Assembly: GCA_032622095.1 (NCBI GenBank) | Contig: CP136069.1 | Span: 10,000,036 to 10,064,035, forward strand | Direction: 5' to 3' | Length of the DNA: 64,000 bases | Source of the DNA: Siphonodentalium dalli | Taxonomy: Eukaryota; Mollusca; Scaphopoda; Gadilida; Siphonodentaliidae | The notes under the pieces: model-generated | What the model saw: only the letters and a program-made list of their open reading frames with translations | What the model was told of the DNA's origin: nothing | Database searches by the model: none | Translations under genes and position numbers: made by a program | Shown here: piece by piece, positions 41,108 through 55,134 of the stretch | Numbering within the stretch: position 1 is the first letter of the stretch | How the letters are laid out: each line of letters begins with the position of its first letter

Positions 41108-43881
41108 GTTCTATAGAAATTCACAGGGGACCATCTAGATGATGCCAAAGGGGTCTACTAGGAGTAACATTTTACGAGAAAGATAATGGTCGGGGTTAGA
41201 ATTTTCTAAAGTGACGCCGTTGTTGTCAGGGGCAGAACAGGGGGAGGGGGAGATTTGTCGCCGATTGCTACCAAACTTATATATAATGATCCCCATAATT
41301 TGAGGAATCTAATGGCGTGGTTTAAATATGACAAAAGTCGCGCCATTCGCGTCTGGGGTTCTCGGAATGGGGGGGGGCATATTTATTTTTCTGTCGCCGA
41401 TTGCCACGAAACTTACATATAATCATCCCCATGATATGAAGAATCCAACGGTGTAATTTGAATATGTCAAAAGTGGCGTCGTTTGAGTCAGGGATGAACG
41501 AAAGGGGAGAGGGGCACCAAAATTGATAAAACTAATTTTAGCGCCGATTTCCACCAAATTGATATATATTCTTCTTCATGATACAAGGAATCTAATTGTG
41601 CGATTTAACAACGCCAAATTGTTGTTTTTGGATGAGAGATTTGGAGGGGGTGGGCACTAAATTTGATAATAAGTCGCCGATTGCCACCACACTTATACAA
41701 AATCATCCCCATGGTATGAGGCGGCTAATGGTGTGGCCTTTATCTGTCAAATGTGACCTCATTCGAGTCAGGGTTGCATTGAAAGGAACAGGGGCACCAA
41801 ATTTGATGCACAATTTTTTAGCGCCATATTCCACCAAATTAATACACGTTCTTATCCATGATACGAGAACTCTAATCGTAATTTAAAGACACCATAGTGG
41901 TGCTGTTTGGGTGAGAGATGGAGAGGGGAGGGGTTGGCACCAAATTTGATAAAAAAAATATTTAGTCGCCGATTATCACCAAACTTATAAACAATCATCT
42001 CCATGATATCAGGAGTGTAATCGTGTGGTTTAAGGATGTCACAAGTGGGGCCATTCGAGTCAGTGTTGTATAGAAATGAGAGGGACAACAAAAATTATAT
42101 CTATATTTTTAGTGCCGATTTCCACCAGATTGATACATATTCTTCTCCGTGATACGAGGAATCTTATCGTGTGGTTTAGATACACCAAATTGGTGCCCTA
42201 TGGGTGAGAGATATGGGGACCTTAAATTTGATACGAATTTGTATACTCGCCAATTTTCACCAATTTCATATATATGCATCTCTAATCTCTAATGAGTCTT
42301 AGTGTGTGCAGCTTGAGTTCGAAATAGGGACGGGAGGGTCACCAAAACTGATACAAAATATGTTTAGTACCAATTACCATCAAATTCAGACACGTTCTTC
42401 TCAAATGATACAAGAAATAAAATCATGCTGTCTGTCTGTCTTTTTGTCTGTCTGTGTGCGTTCTATATATAACTTCACGCGGTACAATCGAGATGGCACC
42501 AAGGCGTTCTAAGAGGGGTAACTTTTTACAAAGAAGATAATGTTGCGGGTTAAAATTTTCTAAAATGACGCTGTTGGTGGGAGGGGAAATTTAAAAAATA
42601 TGGTGAAATAGTTTTGTCGCTGATTTCCACCAAACGAATACATAATCACCTTCGCAATATGGCGTTGTTCGATTCAGCGCTGCATCAACAATTGATTTAA
42701 TAAACCAAATTCCACCAAATTCATACACGTTTTTCTCTAATGATATACCATGAATTAAATCACATTTGGTGTCGTTTGCGTCACGGATGGCGAGCGGATA
42801 TGCACTATCATTGATAAGATTGCTATTCGCCGATACCCACATATAAGTTATATACAGTCACCAGGCCATCTCCATATCATTTTAAGTAGTTTGGCGTTCA
42901 CATTTCACAATCCCGACATATGGTGACCCACATAAGTCACTTGAACTATTATATCTTCTTAATAGTCATATTTATATGGGAATGGCAATCAAGTCATTCA
43001 CACAATGAGCTAGCAAAAAGAGATAACTAGAAGAAGCATTAAACGTATATTTATCATTCTATTGAAGAGATACATATATTCGTGCAAACTGAGAGACCTC
43101 GAACCGTCAGAGGATTGCATATATATAATAACAAAATTTAGTCTGTTCCATTCAATAGTTTCCACAAAAAGTTACAATTTGTCAAGAGATATGGAAGGCC
43201 TGTTCAAAAATAGTGGTCACAGTGTGCAGTCAAATATAGTTTCTTCTGATATACAAGAAAATGCAGTTAGTAGCACAAGACTTTTCAGGATCCTACCAAT
43301 ACTGACATCTGACAAGGGTTTTAGAACAGACTCATCGACTGACATAAACAACCCAAAATCTCGCTCTGTACCTTACACATGTAGCTGATATATTTGCGCA
43401 GCAACATTTCGTTTAAACTAAGAATATTTAGCCAATATATAGCACCATGAACAGAGGAGCACCTGGAAATTTCTTTGAAACATCTGTATCTTCATTGAGA
43501 TATGATAGCCAGGTGTCCTCGAGATCTTAGTCCAACCCACTAGATTGATTGATACATCTCAATATGTAAAACCCAATTATCATCTTTTATCGAACTAATG
43601 TGTTTATGATGTTCATGTATCATATTATAACGTCTAATGTATACGCAGTTGTAAATAAATAAATACTTCATTATTGGTGGAACGGATTAATCGCGATAAG
43701 CAGAATGACAATTGACAAGGTGGGGCACTACTTATATTCCATGACTGTAATAATCATGTTTTGTGATGCTATTTAAATATACAATTTATGAGAAAACGTA
43801 TAAAACTTTAAGCAAGAGCATTCTCTATTCCCAATATCCACAGCATACATTAACCTGGGCAACGCCGGGTAACCCTGCTAG
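39378..43881 (+). repeat. Helitron array, higher-order unit 1
   Basis: The head (39378-39902, starting ATTATTATACTTCC) is shared with units 2 and 3. It is followed by 1.15 kb unique to this unit, which includes ~295-bp tandem repeats (GGGCCCATGTGGTTGTGACC at about 40200, 40497 and partly 40787). Helitron copy 1 then closes the unit. Confidence 0.8.
41057..43881 (+). mobile_element. Non-autonomous Helitron, copy 1
   Basis: The 5' end is TCTATATCTATATTTGCG followed by (CTGT)n. The 3' end is the hairpin ACCTGG-GCAACG-CCGGGT, then AACCCTG and CTAG, followed by T. These are canonical Helitron termini (5' TC, subterminal hairpin, 3' CTRR, insertion before T). The 41245-42720 interior is a degenerate array of ~120-bp units (TCGCCGATTnCCACCAAACTTATA...). 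There is no Rep/helicase coding. Length 2825 bp. Confidence 0.82.
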
Positions 43882-43935
43882 TACTTCATATTTTCCGTCC
43901 ATAAACTGCGATTCTTTCCACTCATGATTGTTCCT

Positions 43936-46900
43936 ATTATTATACTTCCATGGTGTAACCAAGGAAGTATATTGTTTTTGTAATGGTGCCGTTTTCCGTT
44001 TATTTGGAAATACTCAAAAAGTAATTGCACTAGAAACACGAAACCTGTAATGAATATGTAGGCATCTGAGGTCTACTAAAAATAAAGGTATCCGCATGTC
44101 GGTCCAATGTTTCTTGGCGGAGTTATGGCCCTTTTACGATTATTTTTCACTATTATTATTATTATACTCAGCACTTTTACAACGCCCAAATCTCTGAAAG
44201 TATTAGGATTAGAAAACTGAAGATTGGTAAGTATGTTGGGGTAAATGAGTTCTATGCCTTTGGCGCATAACGAATATTGTCCGCGATTACCCCCGGAGTT
44301 ATCTCCCTTTATATGAAAACATGTCATTTTATTATCTCGGAAATTATAAGGAGCAGAGCATCGAAAATTGGTACGTATGCACGCCTCAATATGCCCTACT
44401 GCCCACGGGCATCAAAACTTGTGTCCGCGCTTTCCCTGAGGAGTTACCGCCCATAAATAGAGACACACTATACACCAGGATGAATAAATTTTTTATTGCA
44501 TATTCCGAATTGGACGAGTGGTGCTGACCCGAATATACCGCGTAAAAATGTTTTTTCCCAGGACTTTCCGTGTTACGGGGTAAGGCAATATTGCACCTAT
44601 TTTCCCCGCCAAATCCAAACTGGCTTATTAAAGAGCAAGATAATGTCGTAGCAGGTACATTGACATACTGTATGTACGTCCCACCAGTTTGACCGCTATA
44701 CTTTAAACGTAACCTGCCAAACGGAGAATGCGAGTCGGGGTGGGTTGATACATTATGAAAATTCCACGAAAATTGCAAAGGGGGGAAAATTCAAACATCG
44801 GGATAATTTTTTTTTTGACAAGTACATCTGATGGGTAGTGTTCACGCGCATCTACAGTGTGATTTTCTATTTTCCAGATGGAACGGTTTACTCGTGACAA
44901 CGCTATCTTCTATATCTATATTTGCGAATGTCTGTCTGTCTGTCTGTCTGTGTTCTATAGAAATTCACAGGGGAACATCTAGACGATGCCAAAGGGGTCT
45001 ACTAGGAGTAACTTTTTACGTGAAAGATAATGGTCGGGGTTAGAATTTTCTAAAGTGACGCCGTTGTTATCAGGGGCAGAAAAGGGGGAGGGGTAGAACA
45101 AAATTTGTCGCCGATTGCCACCAAACTTATATATAATCATCCCCATGATATGAGGAATCTAATGGCGTGGTTTAAATATGGCAAAAGTTGCGCCATTCGC
45201 GTCAGGGGTGCCCGGAAGGGGGGGCAGATTTATTTTTCTGTCGCCGATTGCCACGAAACTTACATATAATCATCCCCATGATATGAAGAATCCAACTGTG
45301 TAATTTAAATATGTCAATAGTGGCGTCGTTTGAGTCAGGGATGAACGAAAGGGGAGAGGGGCACCAAAATTGATAAAACTAATTTTAGCGCCGATTTCCA
45401 CCAAATTGATATATATTCTTCTTCGTGATACAAGGAATCTAATTGTGCGATTTAACAACGCCAAATTGTTGTTTTTGGATGAGAGATTTGGAGGGGGTGG
45501 GCACTAAATTTGATAATAAGTCGCCGATTGCCACCACACTTATACAAAATCATCCCCATGGTATGAGGCGGCTAATGGTGTGGCCTTTATCTGTCAAATG
45601 TGACCTCATTCGAGTCAGGGTTGCATTGAAAGGAACAGGGGCACCAAATTTGATGTACAATTGTTTAGCGCCATATTCCACCAAATTAATGCACGTTCTT
45701 ATCCATGATACGAGAACTCTAATCGTAATTTAAAGACACCATAGTGGTGCTGTTTGGGTGAGAGATGGAAAGGGGAGGGGTTGGCACCAAATTTGATAAA
45801 AAAAATATTTAGTCGCCGATTATCACCAAACTTATAAACAATCATCTCCATGATATCAGGAGTGTAATCGTGTGGTTTAAGGATGTCACAAGTGGGGCCA
45901 TTCGAGTCAGTGTTGTATAGAAATGAGAGGGACAAAAAAAATTATATCTATATTTTTAGTGCCGATTTCCACCAGATTGATACATATTCTTCTCCGTGAT
46001 ACGAGGAATCTTATCGTGTGGTTTAGATACACCAAATTGGTGCCCTATGGGTGAGAGATATGGGGACCTTAAATTTGATACGAATTTGTATACTCGCCAA
46101 TTTTCACCAATTTCATATATATGCATCTCTAATCTCTAATGAGTCTTAGTGTGTGCAGCTTGAGATCGAAATAGGGACGGGAGGGTCACCAAAACTGATA
46201 CAAAATATGTTTAGTACCAATTACCATCAAATTCAGACACGTTCTTCTCAAATGATACAAGAAATAAAATCGTGCTGTCTGTCTGTCTTTTTGTCTGTCT
46301 GTGTGCGTTCTATATATAACTTCACGCGGTACAATCGAGATGGCACCAAGGCGTTCTAAGAGGGGTAACTTTTTACAAAGAAGATAATGGTGCGAATTAA
46401 AATTTTCTAAAATGACGCTGTTGGTGGGAGGGGAAATTTAATAAATTTGGTGAAATAGTTTTGTCGCTGATTTCCACCAAACGAATACATAATCACCTTC
46501 GCAATATGGCGTTGTTCGATTCAGCGCTGCATCAACAATTGATTTAATAAACCAAATTCCACCAAATTCATACACGTTTTTCTCTAATGATATACCATGA
46601 ATTAAATCACATTTGGTGTCGTTTGCGTCACGGATGGCGAGCGGATATGCACTATCATTGATAAGATTGCTATTCGCCGATACCCACATATAAGTTATAT
46701 ACAGTCACCAGGCCATCTCCATATCATTTTAAGTAGTTTGGCGTTCACATTTCACAATCCCGACATATGGTGACCCACATAAGTCACTTGAACTATTATA
46801 TCTTCTTAATAGTCATATTTATATGGGAATGGCAATCAAGTCATTCACACAATGAGCTAGCAAAAAGAGATAACTAGAAGAAGCATTAAACGTATATTTA

Positions 46901-47728
46901 TCATTCTATTGAAGAGATACATATATTCGTGCAAACTGAGAGACCTCGAACCGTCAGAGGATTGCATATATATAATAACAAAATTTAGTCTGTTCCATTC
47001 AATAGTTTCCACAAAAAGTTACAATTTGTCAAGAGATATGGAAGGCCTGTTCAAAAATAGTGGTCACAGTGTGCAGTCAAATATAGTTTCTTCTGATATA
47101 CAAGAAAATGCAGTTAGTAGCACAAGACTTTTCAGGATCCTACCAATACTGACATCTGACAAGGGTTTTAGAACAGACTCATCGACTGACATAAACAACC
47201 CAAAATCTCGCTCTGTACCTTACACATGTAGCTGATATATTTGCGCAGCAACATTTCGTTTAAACTAAGAATATTTAGCCAATATATAGCACCATGAACA
47301 GAGGAGCACCTGGAAATTTCTTTGAAACATCTGTATCTTCATTGAGATATGATAGCCAGGTGTCCTCGAGATCTTAGTCCAACCCACTAGATTGATTGAT
47401 ACATCTCAATATGTAAAACCCAATTATCATCTTTTATCGAACTAATGTGTTTATGATGTTCATGTATCATATTATAACGTCTAATGTATACGCAGTTGTA
47501 AATAAATAAATACTTCATTATTGGTGGAACGGATTAATCGCGATAAGCAGAATGACAATTGACAAGGTGGGGCACTACTTATATTCCATGACTGTAATAA
47601 TCATGTTTTGTGATGCTATTTGAATATACAATTTATGAGAAAACGTATAAAACTTTAAGCAAGAGCATTCTCTATTCCCAATATCCACAGCATACATTAA
47701 CCTGGGCAACGCCGGGTAACCCTGCTAG
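43936..47728 (+). repeat. Helitron array, higher-order unit 2
   Basis: The head begins 43936 (ATTATTATACTTCC), a ~300-bp repeat lies at about 44605-44908, then comes Helitron copy 2. The period to unit 3 is 3847-3849 bp. The 54 bases 43882-43935 (TACTTCATATTTTCC...) join units 1 and 2 and recur between units 2 and 3. Confidence 0.85.
44909..47728 (+). mobile_element. Non-autonomous Helitron, copy 2
   Basis: Same termini and interior as copy 1, nearly identical by eye. The 108-codon frame at 46909 translates identically to that at 43062. The 3' CTAG is at 47725-47728. Confidence 0.85.
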
Positions 47729-47782
47729 TACTTCATATTTTCCGTCCATAAACTGCGATTCTTTCCACTCATGATTGTTCCT

Positions 47783-50700
47783 ATTATTATACTTCCATGG
47801 TGTAACCAAGGAAGTATATTGTTTTTGTACTGGTGCCGTTTTCCGTTTATTTGGAAATACTCAAAAAGTAATTGCACTAGAAACACGAAACCTGTAGTGA
47901 ATATGTAGGCATCTGAGGTCTACTAAAAATAAAGGTATCCGCATGTCGGTCCAATGTTTCTTGGCGGAGTTATGGCCCTTTTACGATTATTTTTCACTAT
48001 TATTATTATTATTATACTCAGCACTTTTACAACGCCCAAATCTCTGAAAGTGTTAGGATTAGAAAACTGAAGATTGGTAAGTATGTTGGGGTAAATGAGT
48101 TCTATGCCTTTGGCGCATAACGAATATTGTCCGCGATTACCCCCGGAGTTATCTCCCTTTATTTGAAAACATGTCATTTTATTATCTCGGAAATTATAAG
48201 GAGCAGAGCATCGAAAATTGGACCGTATGCACGCCTCAATATGCCCTACTGCCCACGGGCATCAAAACTTGTGTCCGCGCTTTCCCTGAGGAGTTACCGC
48301 CCATAAATAGAGACACACTATACACCAGGATGAATAAATTTTTTATTGCATATTCCGAATTGGACGAGTGGTGCTGACCCGAATATACCGCGTAAAAATG
48401 TTTTTTCCCAGGACTTTCCGTGTTACGGGGTAAGGAAATATTGCACCTATTTTCCCCGCCAAATCCAAACTGGCTTATTAAAGAGCAAGATAATGTCGTA
48501 GCAGGTACATTGACATACTGTATGTACGTCCCACCAGTTTGACCGCTATACTTTAAACGTAACCTGCCCAACGGAGAATGCGAGTCGGGGTGGGTTGATA
48601 CATTATGAAAATTCCACGAAAATTGCAAAGGGGGGAAAATTCAAACATCGGGATAATTTTTTTTTGACAAGTGCATCTGATGGGTAGTGTTCACGCGCAT
48701 GTACAGTGTGATTTTCTATTTTCCAGATGGAACGGTTTACTCGTGACAACGCTATCTTCTATATCTATATTTGCGAATCTCTGTCTGTATGTCTGTCTGT
48801 CTGTGTTCTATAGAAATTCACAGGGGACCATCTAGACGATGCCAAAGGGGTCTACTATGAGTAACTTTTTACGTGAAAGATAATGGTCGGGGTTAGAATT
48901 TTCTAAAGTGACGCCGTTGTTGTCAGGGGCAGAAAAGGGGGAGGGGTAGAAAAAAAATTGTCGCCGATTGCCACCAAACTTATATATAATCATCCCCATG
49001 ATATGAGGAATCTAATGGCGTGGTTTAAATATGGCAAAAGTTGCGCCATTCGCGTCAGGGGTGCCCGGAAGGGGGGGGGGGCAGATTTATTTTTTCTGTC
49101 GCCGATTGCCACGAAACTTACATATAATCATCCCCATGATATGAAGAATCCAACTGTGTAATTTAAATATGTCAATAGTGGCGTCGTTTGAGTCAGGGAT
49201 GAACGGAAGGGGAGAGGGGCACCAAAATTGATAAAACTAATTTTAGCGCCGATTTCCACCAAATTGATATATATTCTTCTTCATGATACAAGGAATCTAA
49301 TTGTGCGATTTAACAACGCCAAATTGTTGTTTTTGGATGAGAGATTTGGAGGGGGTGGGCACTAAATTTGATAATAAGTCGCCGATTGCCACCACACTTA
49401 TACAAAATCATCCCCATGGTATGAGGAGGCTAATGTTGTGGCCTTTATCTGTCAAGTGTGGCCTCATTCGAGTCAGGGTTGCATTGAAAGGAACAGGGGC
49501 ACCAAATTTGATGCACAATTTTTTAGCGACATATTCCACCAAATTAATACACGTTCTTATCCATGATACGAGAAATCTAATCGTAATTTAAAGACGCCAT
49601 AGTGGTGCTGTTTGGGTGAGAGATGGAGAGGGGAGGGGTTGGCACCAAATTTGATAAAAAAAAAGAATTTTAGTCGCCGATTATCACCAAACTTATAAAC
49701 AATCATCTCCATGATATCAGGAGTGTAATCGTGTGGTTTAAGGATGTCACAAGTGGGGCCATTCGAGTCAGTGTTGTATAGAAATGAGAGGGACAAAAAC
49801 AATTATATCTATATTTTTAGTGCCGATTTCCACCAGATTGATACATATTCTTCTCCGTGATACGAGGAATCTTATCGTGTGGTTTAGATACACCAAATTG
49901 GTGCCCTATGGGTGAGAGATATGGGGACCTTAAATTTGATACGAATTTGTATACTCGCCAATTTTCACCAATTTCATATATATGCATCTCTAATCTCTAA
50001 TGAGTCTTAGTGTGTGCAGCTTGAGTTCGAAATAGGGACGGGAGGGTCACCAAAACTGATACAAAATATGTTTAGTACCAATTACCATCAAATTCAGACA
50101 CGTTCTTCTCAAATGATACAAGAAATAAAATCGTGCTGTCTGTCTGTCTTTTTGTCTGTCTGTGTGCGTTCTATATATAACTTCACGCGGTACAATCGAG
50201 ATGGCACCAAGGCGTTCTAAGAGGGGTAACTTTTTACAAAGAAGATAATGGTGCGGGTTAAAATTTTCTAAAATGACGCTGTTGGTGGGAGGGGAAATTT
50301 AAAAAATATGGTGAAATAGTTGTGTCGCTGATTTCCACCAAACGAATACATAATCACCTTCGCAATATGGCGTTGTTCGATTCAGCGCTGCATCAACAAT
50401 TGATTTAATAAACCAAATTCCACCAAATTCATACACGTTTTTCTCTAATGATATACCATGAATTAAATCACATTTGGTGTCGTTTGCGTCACGGATGGCG
50501 AGCGGATATGCACTATCATTGATAAGATTGCTATTCGCCGATACCCACATATAAGTTATATACAGTCACCAGGCCATCTCCATATCATTTTAAGTAGTTT
50601 GGCGTTCACATTTCACAATCCGGACATATGGTGACCCACATAAGTCACTTGAACTATTATATCTTCTTAATAGTCATATTTATATGGGAATGGCAATCAA

Positions 50701-51589
50701 GTCATTCACACAATGAGCTTGCAAAAAGAGATAACTAGAAGAAGCATTAAACGTATATTTATCATTCTATTGAAGAGATACATATATTCGTGCAAACTGA
50801 GAGACCTCGAACCGTCAGAGGATTGCATATATATAATAACAAAATTTAGTCTGTTCCATTCAATAGTTTCCACAAAAAGTTACAATTTGACAAGAGATAT
50901 GGAAGGCCTGTTCAACAATAGTGGTCACAGTGTGCAGTCAAATATAGTTTCTTCTGATATACAAGAAAATTCAGTTAGTAGCACAAGACTTTTCAGGATC
51001 CTACCAATACTGACATCTGACAAGGGTTTTAGAACAGACTCATCGATTGACATAAACAACCCAAAATCTCGTTCTGTACCTTACATATGTAGCTGATATA
51101 TTTTCGCAGCAACATTTCGTTTAAACTAAGAATATTTAGCCAATATATAGCACCATGAACAGAGGAGCACCTGGAAATTTCTTTGAAACATCTGTATCTT
51201 CATTGAGATATGATAGCCAGGTGTCATCGAGATCTTAGTCCAACCCACTAGATTGATTGATACATCTCAATATGTAAAACCCAATTATCATATTTTATCG
51301 AACTAATGTGTTTATGATGTTCATGTATCATATTATAACGTCTAATGTATACGCAGTTGTAAATAAATAAATACTTCATTATTGGTGGAACGGATTAATC
51401 GCGATAAACAGAATGACAATTGACAAGGTGGGGCACTACTTATATTCCATGACTGTAATAATCATGTTTTGTGATGCTATTTGAATATACAATTTATGAG
51501 AAAACGTATAACACTTTAAGCAAGAGCATTCTCTATTCCCAATATCCACAGCATACATTAACCTGGGCAACGCCGGGTAACCCTGCTAG
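47783..51589 (+). repeat. Helitron array, higher-order unit 3
   Basis: The head is at 47783, the ~300-bp repeat at about 48455-48757, then Helitron copy 3. Sequence diverges from the unit-junction sequence immediately after CTAGTA at 51590, so this is the distal edge of the array. Confidence 0.85.
48758..51589 (+). mobile_element. Non-autonomous Helitron, copy 3
   Basis: Same structure as copies 1 and 2 but with slightly more substitutions (for example near 50889-51090). The 3' CTAG is at 51586-51589 and is followed by a different flank. Confidence 0.85.
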
Positions 51590-51639
51590 TATAACATAAA
51601 TATGCATACTTCAGTAGTATATCACTAACATATTTTTAG

Positions 51640-52262
51640 ACCCAAATCCAAACGGGCTAATGAAGGAGCGAGTTTAATGCAGTGGCATGTAAGCCGGTAT
51701 ACTGTAGACTTCTCTACTGTAAACGCAACCCGCTCAACGGAGTGTTTGTGTCGGGGTGGGTTCAGATTTGGCAAATCCACCGAAAATCAAATGGGGAAAA
51801 TTACTCCGAAAATCAGATATTGAGATAAAAACTTTTCGGCGAGTGGATGTCATTAGTAGTATCTAAACGCAAGATTAGTATGCTTTTCAAAGTTTCAGAG
51901 TGGACGGTTTAACCCTGGTAGCGTGTAACGTTAACGGGTGATATATATTACTCAAATTCAAACCCACTCTTCATGACGCAAATTCAAACGGACTTATCAA
52001 TGAGCAAGGCAAATGCATGAATATGTTCACCGATATACTATAGGTATGTCCGCTCTACTATCAAAGTAACCTGTCCAACGGAGAGGCGGCGTACCCCCCC
52101 CCCCCCCCGGGGAGGGTCGATGCTTTTGGCAAATTACGCCGAAACTCGAAAACGGGAAAAAATGGAAAATCGCGACACAAGTGTTTTTATATTTTGAGCA
52201 CTGCATGTATTTGGTAGTACATAAGGACAACATTAGTTTTAGAGCGGACGGGTAAGCACTCA
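51640..52262 (+). repeat. ~300-bp tandem repeat, two units downstream of the Helitron array
   Basis: Units at about 51640-51925 and 51955-52262 share CCAAAC(T/G)GGCTTAT, CTGTCCAACGGAG and GGGTGGGTT blocks with the sequence just upstream of Helitron copies 2 and 3. A C16-type run is at 52095-52110. Confidence 0.65.
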
Positions 52263-52900
52263 GCTATCACTATCGATTTTGATATAGTTATATCTCGATT
52301 ACAGTTAACTCTATTACAAAGACGTTAATCACTATTGTGTAGCGATAACGCATTGAATACTAATTAATTAATTAACCAAGCGGTCTTTCCTCCGCCAATA
52401 AAAAATAAAAGATTCTGAATCCGAAACTGAAAGAACTATCCAATAAACGAGAAATAACAGAGTTATGGTACATTAATATGCTTTACGCCGTTTTGATCTA
52501 CATGTCGATTACGATATAATCAGACACGCCAAATGACCGTTGAATATGATATGGGCGTCCTGGAGAGGGGTTATAATAGCTCTAAAATGTTTCCCTACCG
52601 AATAAAAATGAATTGTTTGGCTGGGGTGAATGCTGGCTCAGTTGGTCACGACCATGATGCAATAGAATGTCATTAATCATCTACGGTGGGTCGAACTAAA
52701 TGACATAAACCTTTGGAATATATATCTTATTTATAAATGTCAATGCAAGTCCACCATCAGATCACACAGCACAAATATGAATTCGAATGGAGAGGAACAC
52801 ACCTATACGCATAACATACACATGGAATGGGATACCATGGAAGTATATCAGATTCCATGGAATCTGACCTCTAGTTATAATTGTTGTTTGTGTGAACATG
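52263..52900. other. Unassigned, with a perfect 16-bp palindrome
   Basis: AGATTCCATGGAATCT is at 52850-52865. No exon or repeat family was recognised. Confidence 0.35.
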
Positions 52901-53520
52901 ACAGTACACTTGCTGCATTCGTTACCTAACGGTGGTGTAGTGGTTGCCATGGACATATCCACGTTTGAAAACATACCATATGTATGAGTTTCTGATAATT
53001 TAACTGATATAACTGTTTCATAATATGGTATGAGTTTCGGGAAATTTACATGATATAATTGTTTCATAATATGCCCATATTATGCTTATATTGCCAATAA
53101 TGCATAACTAAATGTTGTTGTGTTGTGTACTTATGCATTCTCGTGTGGCAAATTGGTATTGAGGTTTCATTGTTGCTAGGTAACCACCTACCATTGACAA
53201 ATCGTCGTCTTTAAATTGACAGACTATTCAGTTAGTTTTATCAGAATCACATACCTGTGTGGAGTTTAATGTTGTTTCTTCCATCAATCGATTGTTGGAA
53301 TACATTTTAATGAGACATGTAAAAATATTGACTCACATTTATGTCGATACCACCCCCCCCCCCCCCCACCCCCATGGAATCGGACTTTCGCACTACATCT
53401 GACAATGGCATCCATGCAGAACACTCTATCACGGTGTGGTAGCATCCACATACTAGTTGCTATACGATAGGAACTAACTGTGTTTCCTTCCTATCCATGC
53501 CAAAACTACATATTTGTCAA
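52900..53520. other. Unassigned, with C-run
   Basis: A homopolymeric C tract at 53350-53367. Small frames have no features. Confidence 0.35.
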
Positions 53521-54560
53521 TACATGGTCATGAGTCATTTACAAGTCAATAGGAGCTCGTACATGAGCATGATTGAGATACCATGAACTACCCATTGGAA
53601 CCGGTGACGATTTCCCATACATGGGCCCATTACCAACCCATAGTTACCAAGGAACTGCATCCAATGACGTGTCTTAACTACTGTGTCCATGTCATAGAAA
53701 GGGGCCTGGACCGATGATATATTATTTAGGGCTGGTTCTATTGATTTGCCGTATAGACCTCGGTACATGTCATGCGTTCATAACTATATAGGCACATGTG
53801 TATTTGCACTACATGTGGTGTTCATATGGGTCCATGGCGTATGCGTGGCTGTGGTTATAACCTAGATAGTCATGTAACATGTACATTCATGGGATGGGTT
53901 CATGTCTTACATATCATTGTCTGGTAATAAGGTCATAACTGTTGGATAAGGTCATAACTAAATCAGCCTGGATACATGGGCTGTCCATAGTGGCCCGTCT
54001 CAATTCCCCATCTGTATGGGCCTGGGTCCATAGCCAAGCTATGGTGGTGCACACGGCCAATCGATAGGGACCTCCATCCTATAGGGCGTTGGTCGAATGG
54101 CTGAAAATGAACGTACGTATACATGGTATGCACATACAGACGTGGATCCATGCACATTCATTTTGGTCCATGACTTACCCGTAGGGCGTGGGGTCCATGT
54201 GTTACTTATATATGTGGATCAGTCCATTGCCTACCAGCATATATGTGAATCTATGAAATGACTAATAACGCCGGTTCCGTAACTTTTATTTAGGGACCTG
54301 TGCCCATGTCCTACATATAGGCACCTGTATCCAATGCATACATCATTATAGTCACCTGTGTATTAGCACTATTTGAACTTGCCTGGGTCTTTGGTGTAGA
54401 TATATCACGTATAAGGGGTGGGTCCATATCCTGCATATAGACAGACACCTGATTATGCCTGTGCACAATGTTATATGACATAAATATATCGGCCTTGGTC
54501 CATGGTCTACACGTATGGGTATGTGTCCATGGCCAACATATAGTGCCATATGTGTATCGG
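53520..54560. repeat. Highly degenerate minisatellite (GGTCCATGnCCTACATATAGG)
   Basis: TCCATG, TACATATAG, GGCACCTGTGT and GGGCC blocks recur roughly every 40-60 bp without clean boundaries, suggesting an old, decayed array. Confidence 0.5.
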
Positions 54561-54794
54561 CTATTTATAAGGGGCCCCCATCCTTAACTTTCGTATTACT
54601 TTAAACATATTATATTCGTATATAAATATACAAAAAGCATCGGTCCAATATATATATATAGGTTGGTCTGTCACAAAACTGTCTCATATGTTCATACCAT
54701 ATATAGGGTCCTGAATCCATGTTGTACTAATGTATTGTGCATCGGACTTGGTCTATGGTATATTAGTGCAGCTGATGGGTTCATTGTCACAAGG

Positions 54795-54885
54795 CATCGA
54801 TCACATTCGTAGCCAGCTTTTTAAATCGAGCACAAATGTAGCCAGCTTTTCTAAGGTGATCACATTTGTAGCCAGCTATTCATAT
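54795..54885 (+). repeat. ~33-bp repeat (CACATTTGTAGCCAGCTTTT), three copies
   Basis: GTAGCCAGCT occurs at about 54809, 54838 and 54869 with GATCACA upstream of two of them. Confidence 0.75.
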
Positions 54886-55134
54886 TCATGCAAGCTTCAA
54901 TGAACAATGTTATGTTAATCTCATAGTTCTGACATGATGGATGAAAAACAACTTGAATTTTAATTTGATATTAGTTCATTATAATCTAACGTTTCTTATC
55001 AATGTCGTGAAAATGCTCGAATTAAATTCCAATATAAGTTGATAAACGTAGTCAGTTTTGGAGAATGTCGTCGACATTTTAGTCACGAGCGCGATGGGGT
55101 CATATTTCGCGCCATATAAAGCATTCAATTTAAT

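Noticed and set aside
41596-51096. Repeated 83-130-codon frames in the Helitron units as conserved genes
   Set aside because: They are identical because the units are recent copies; no domain, no codon-level conservation signal, and several overlap on opposite strands.
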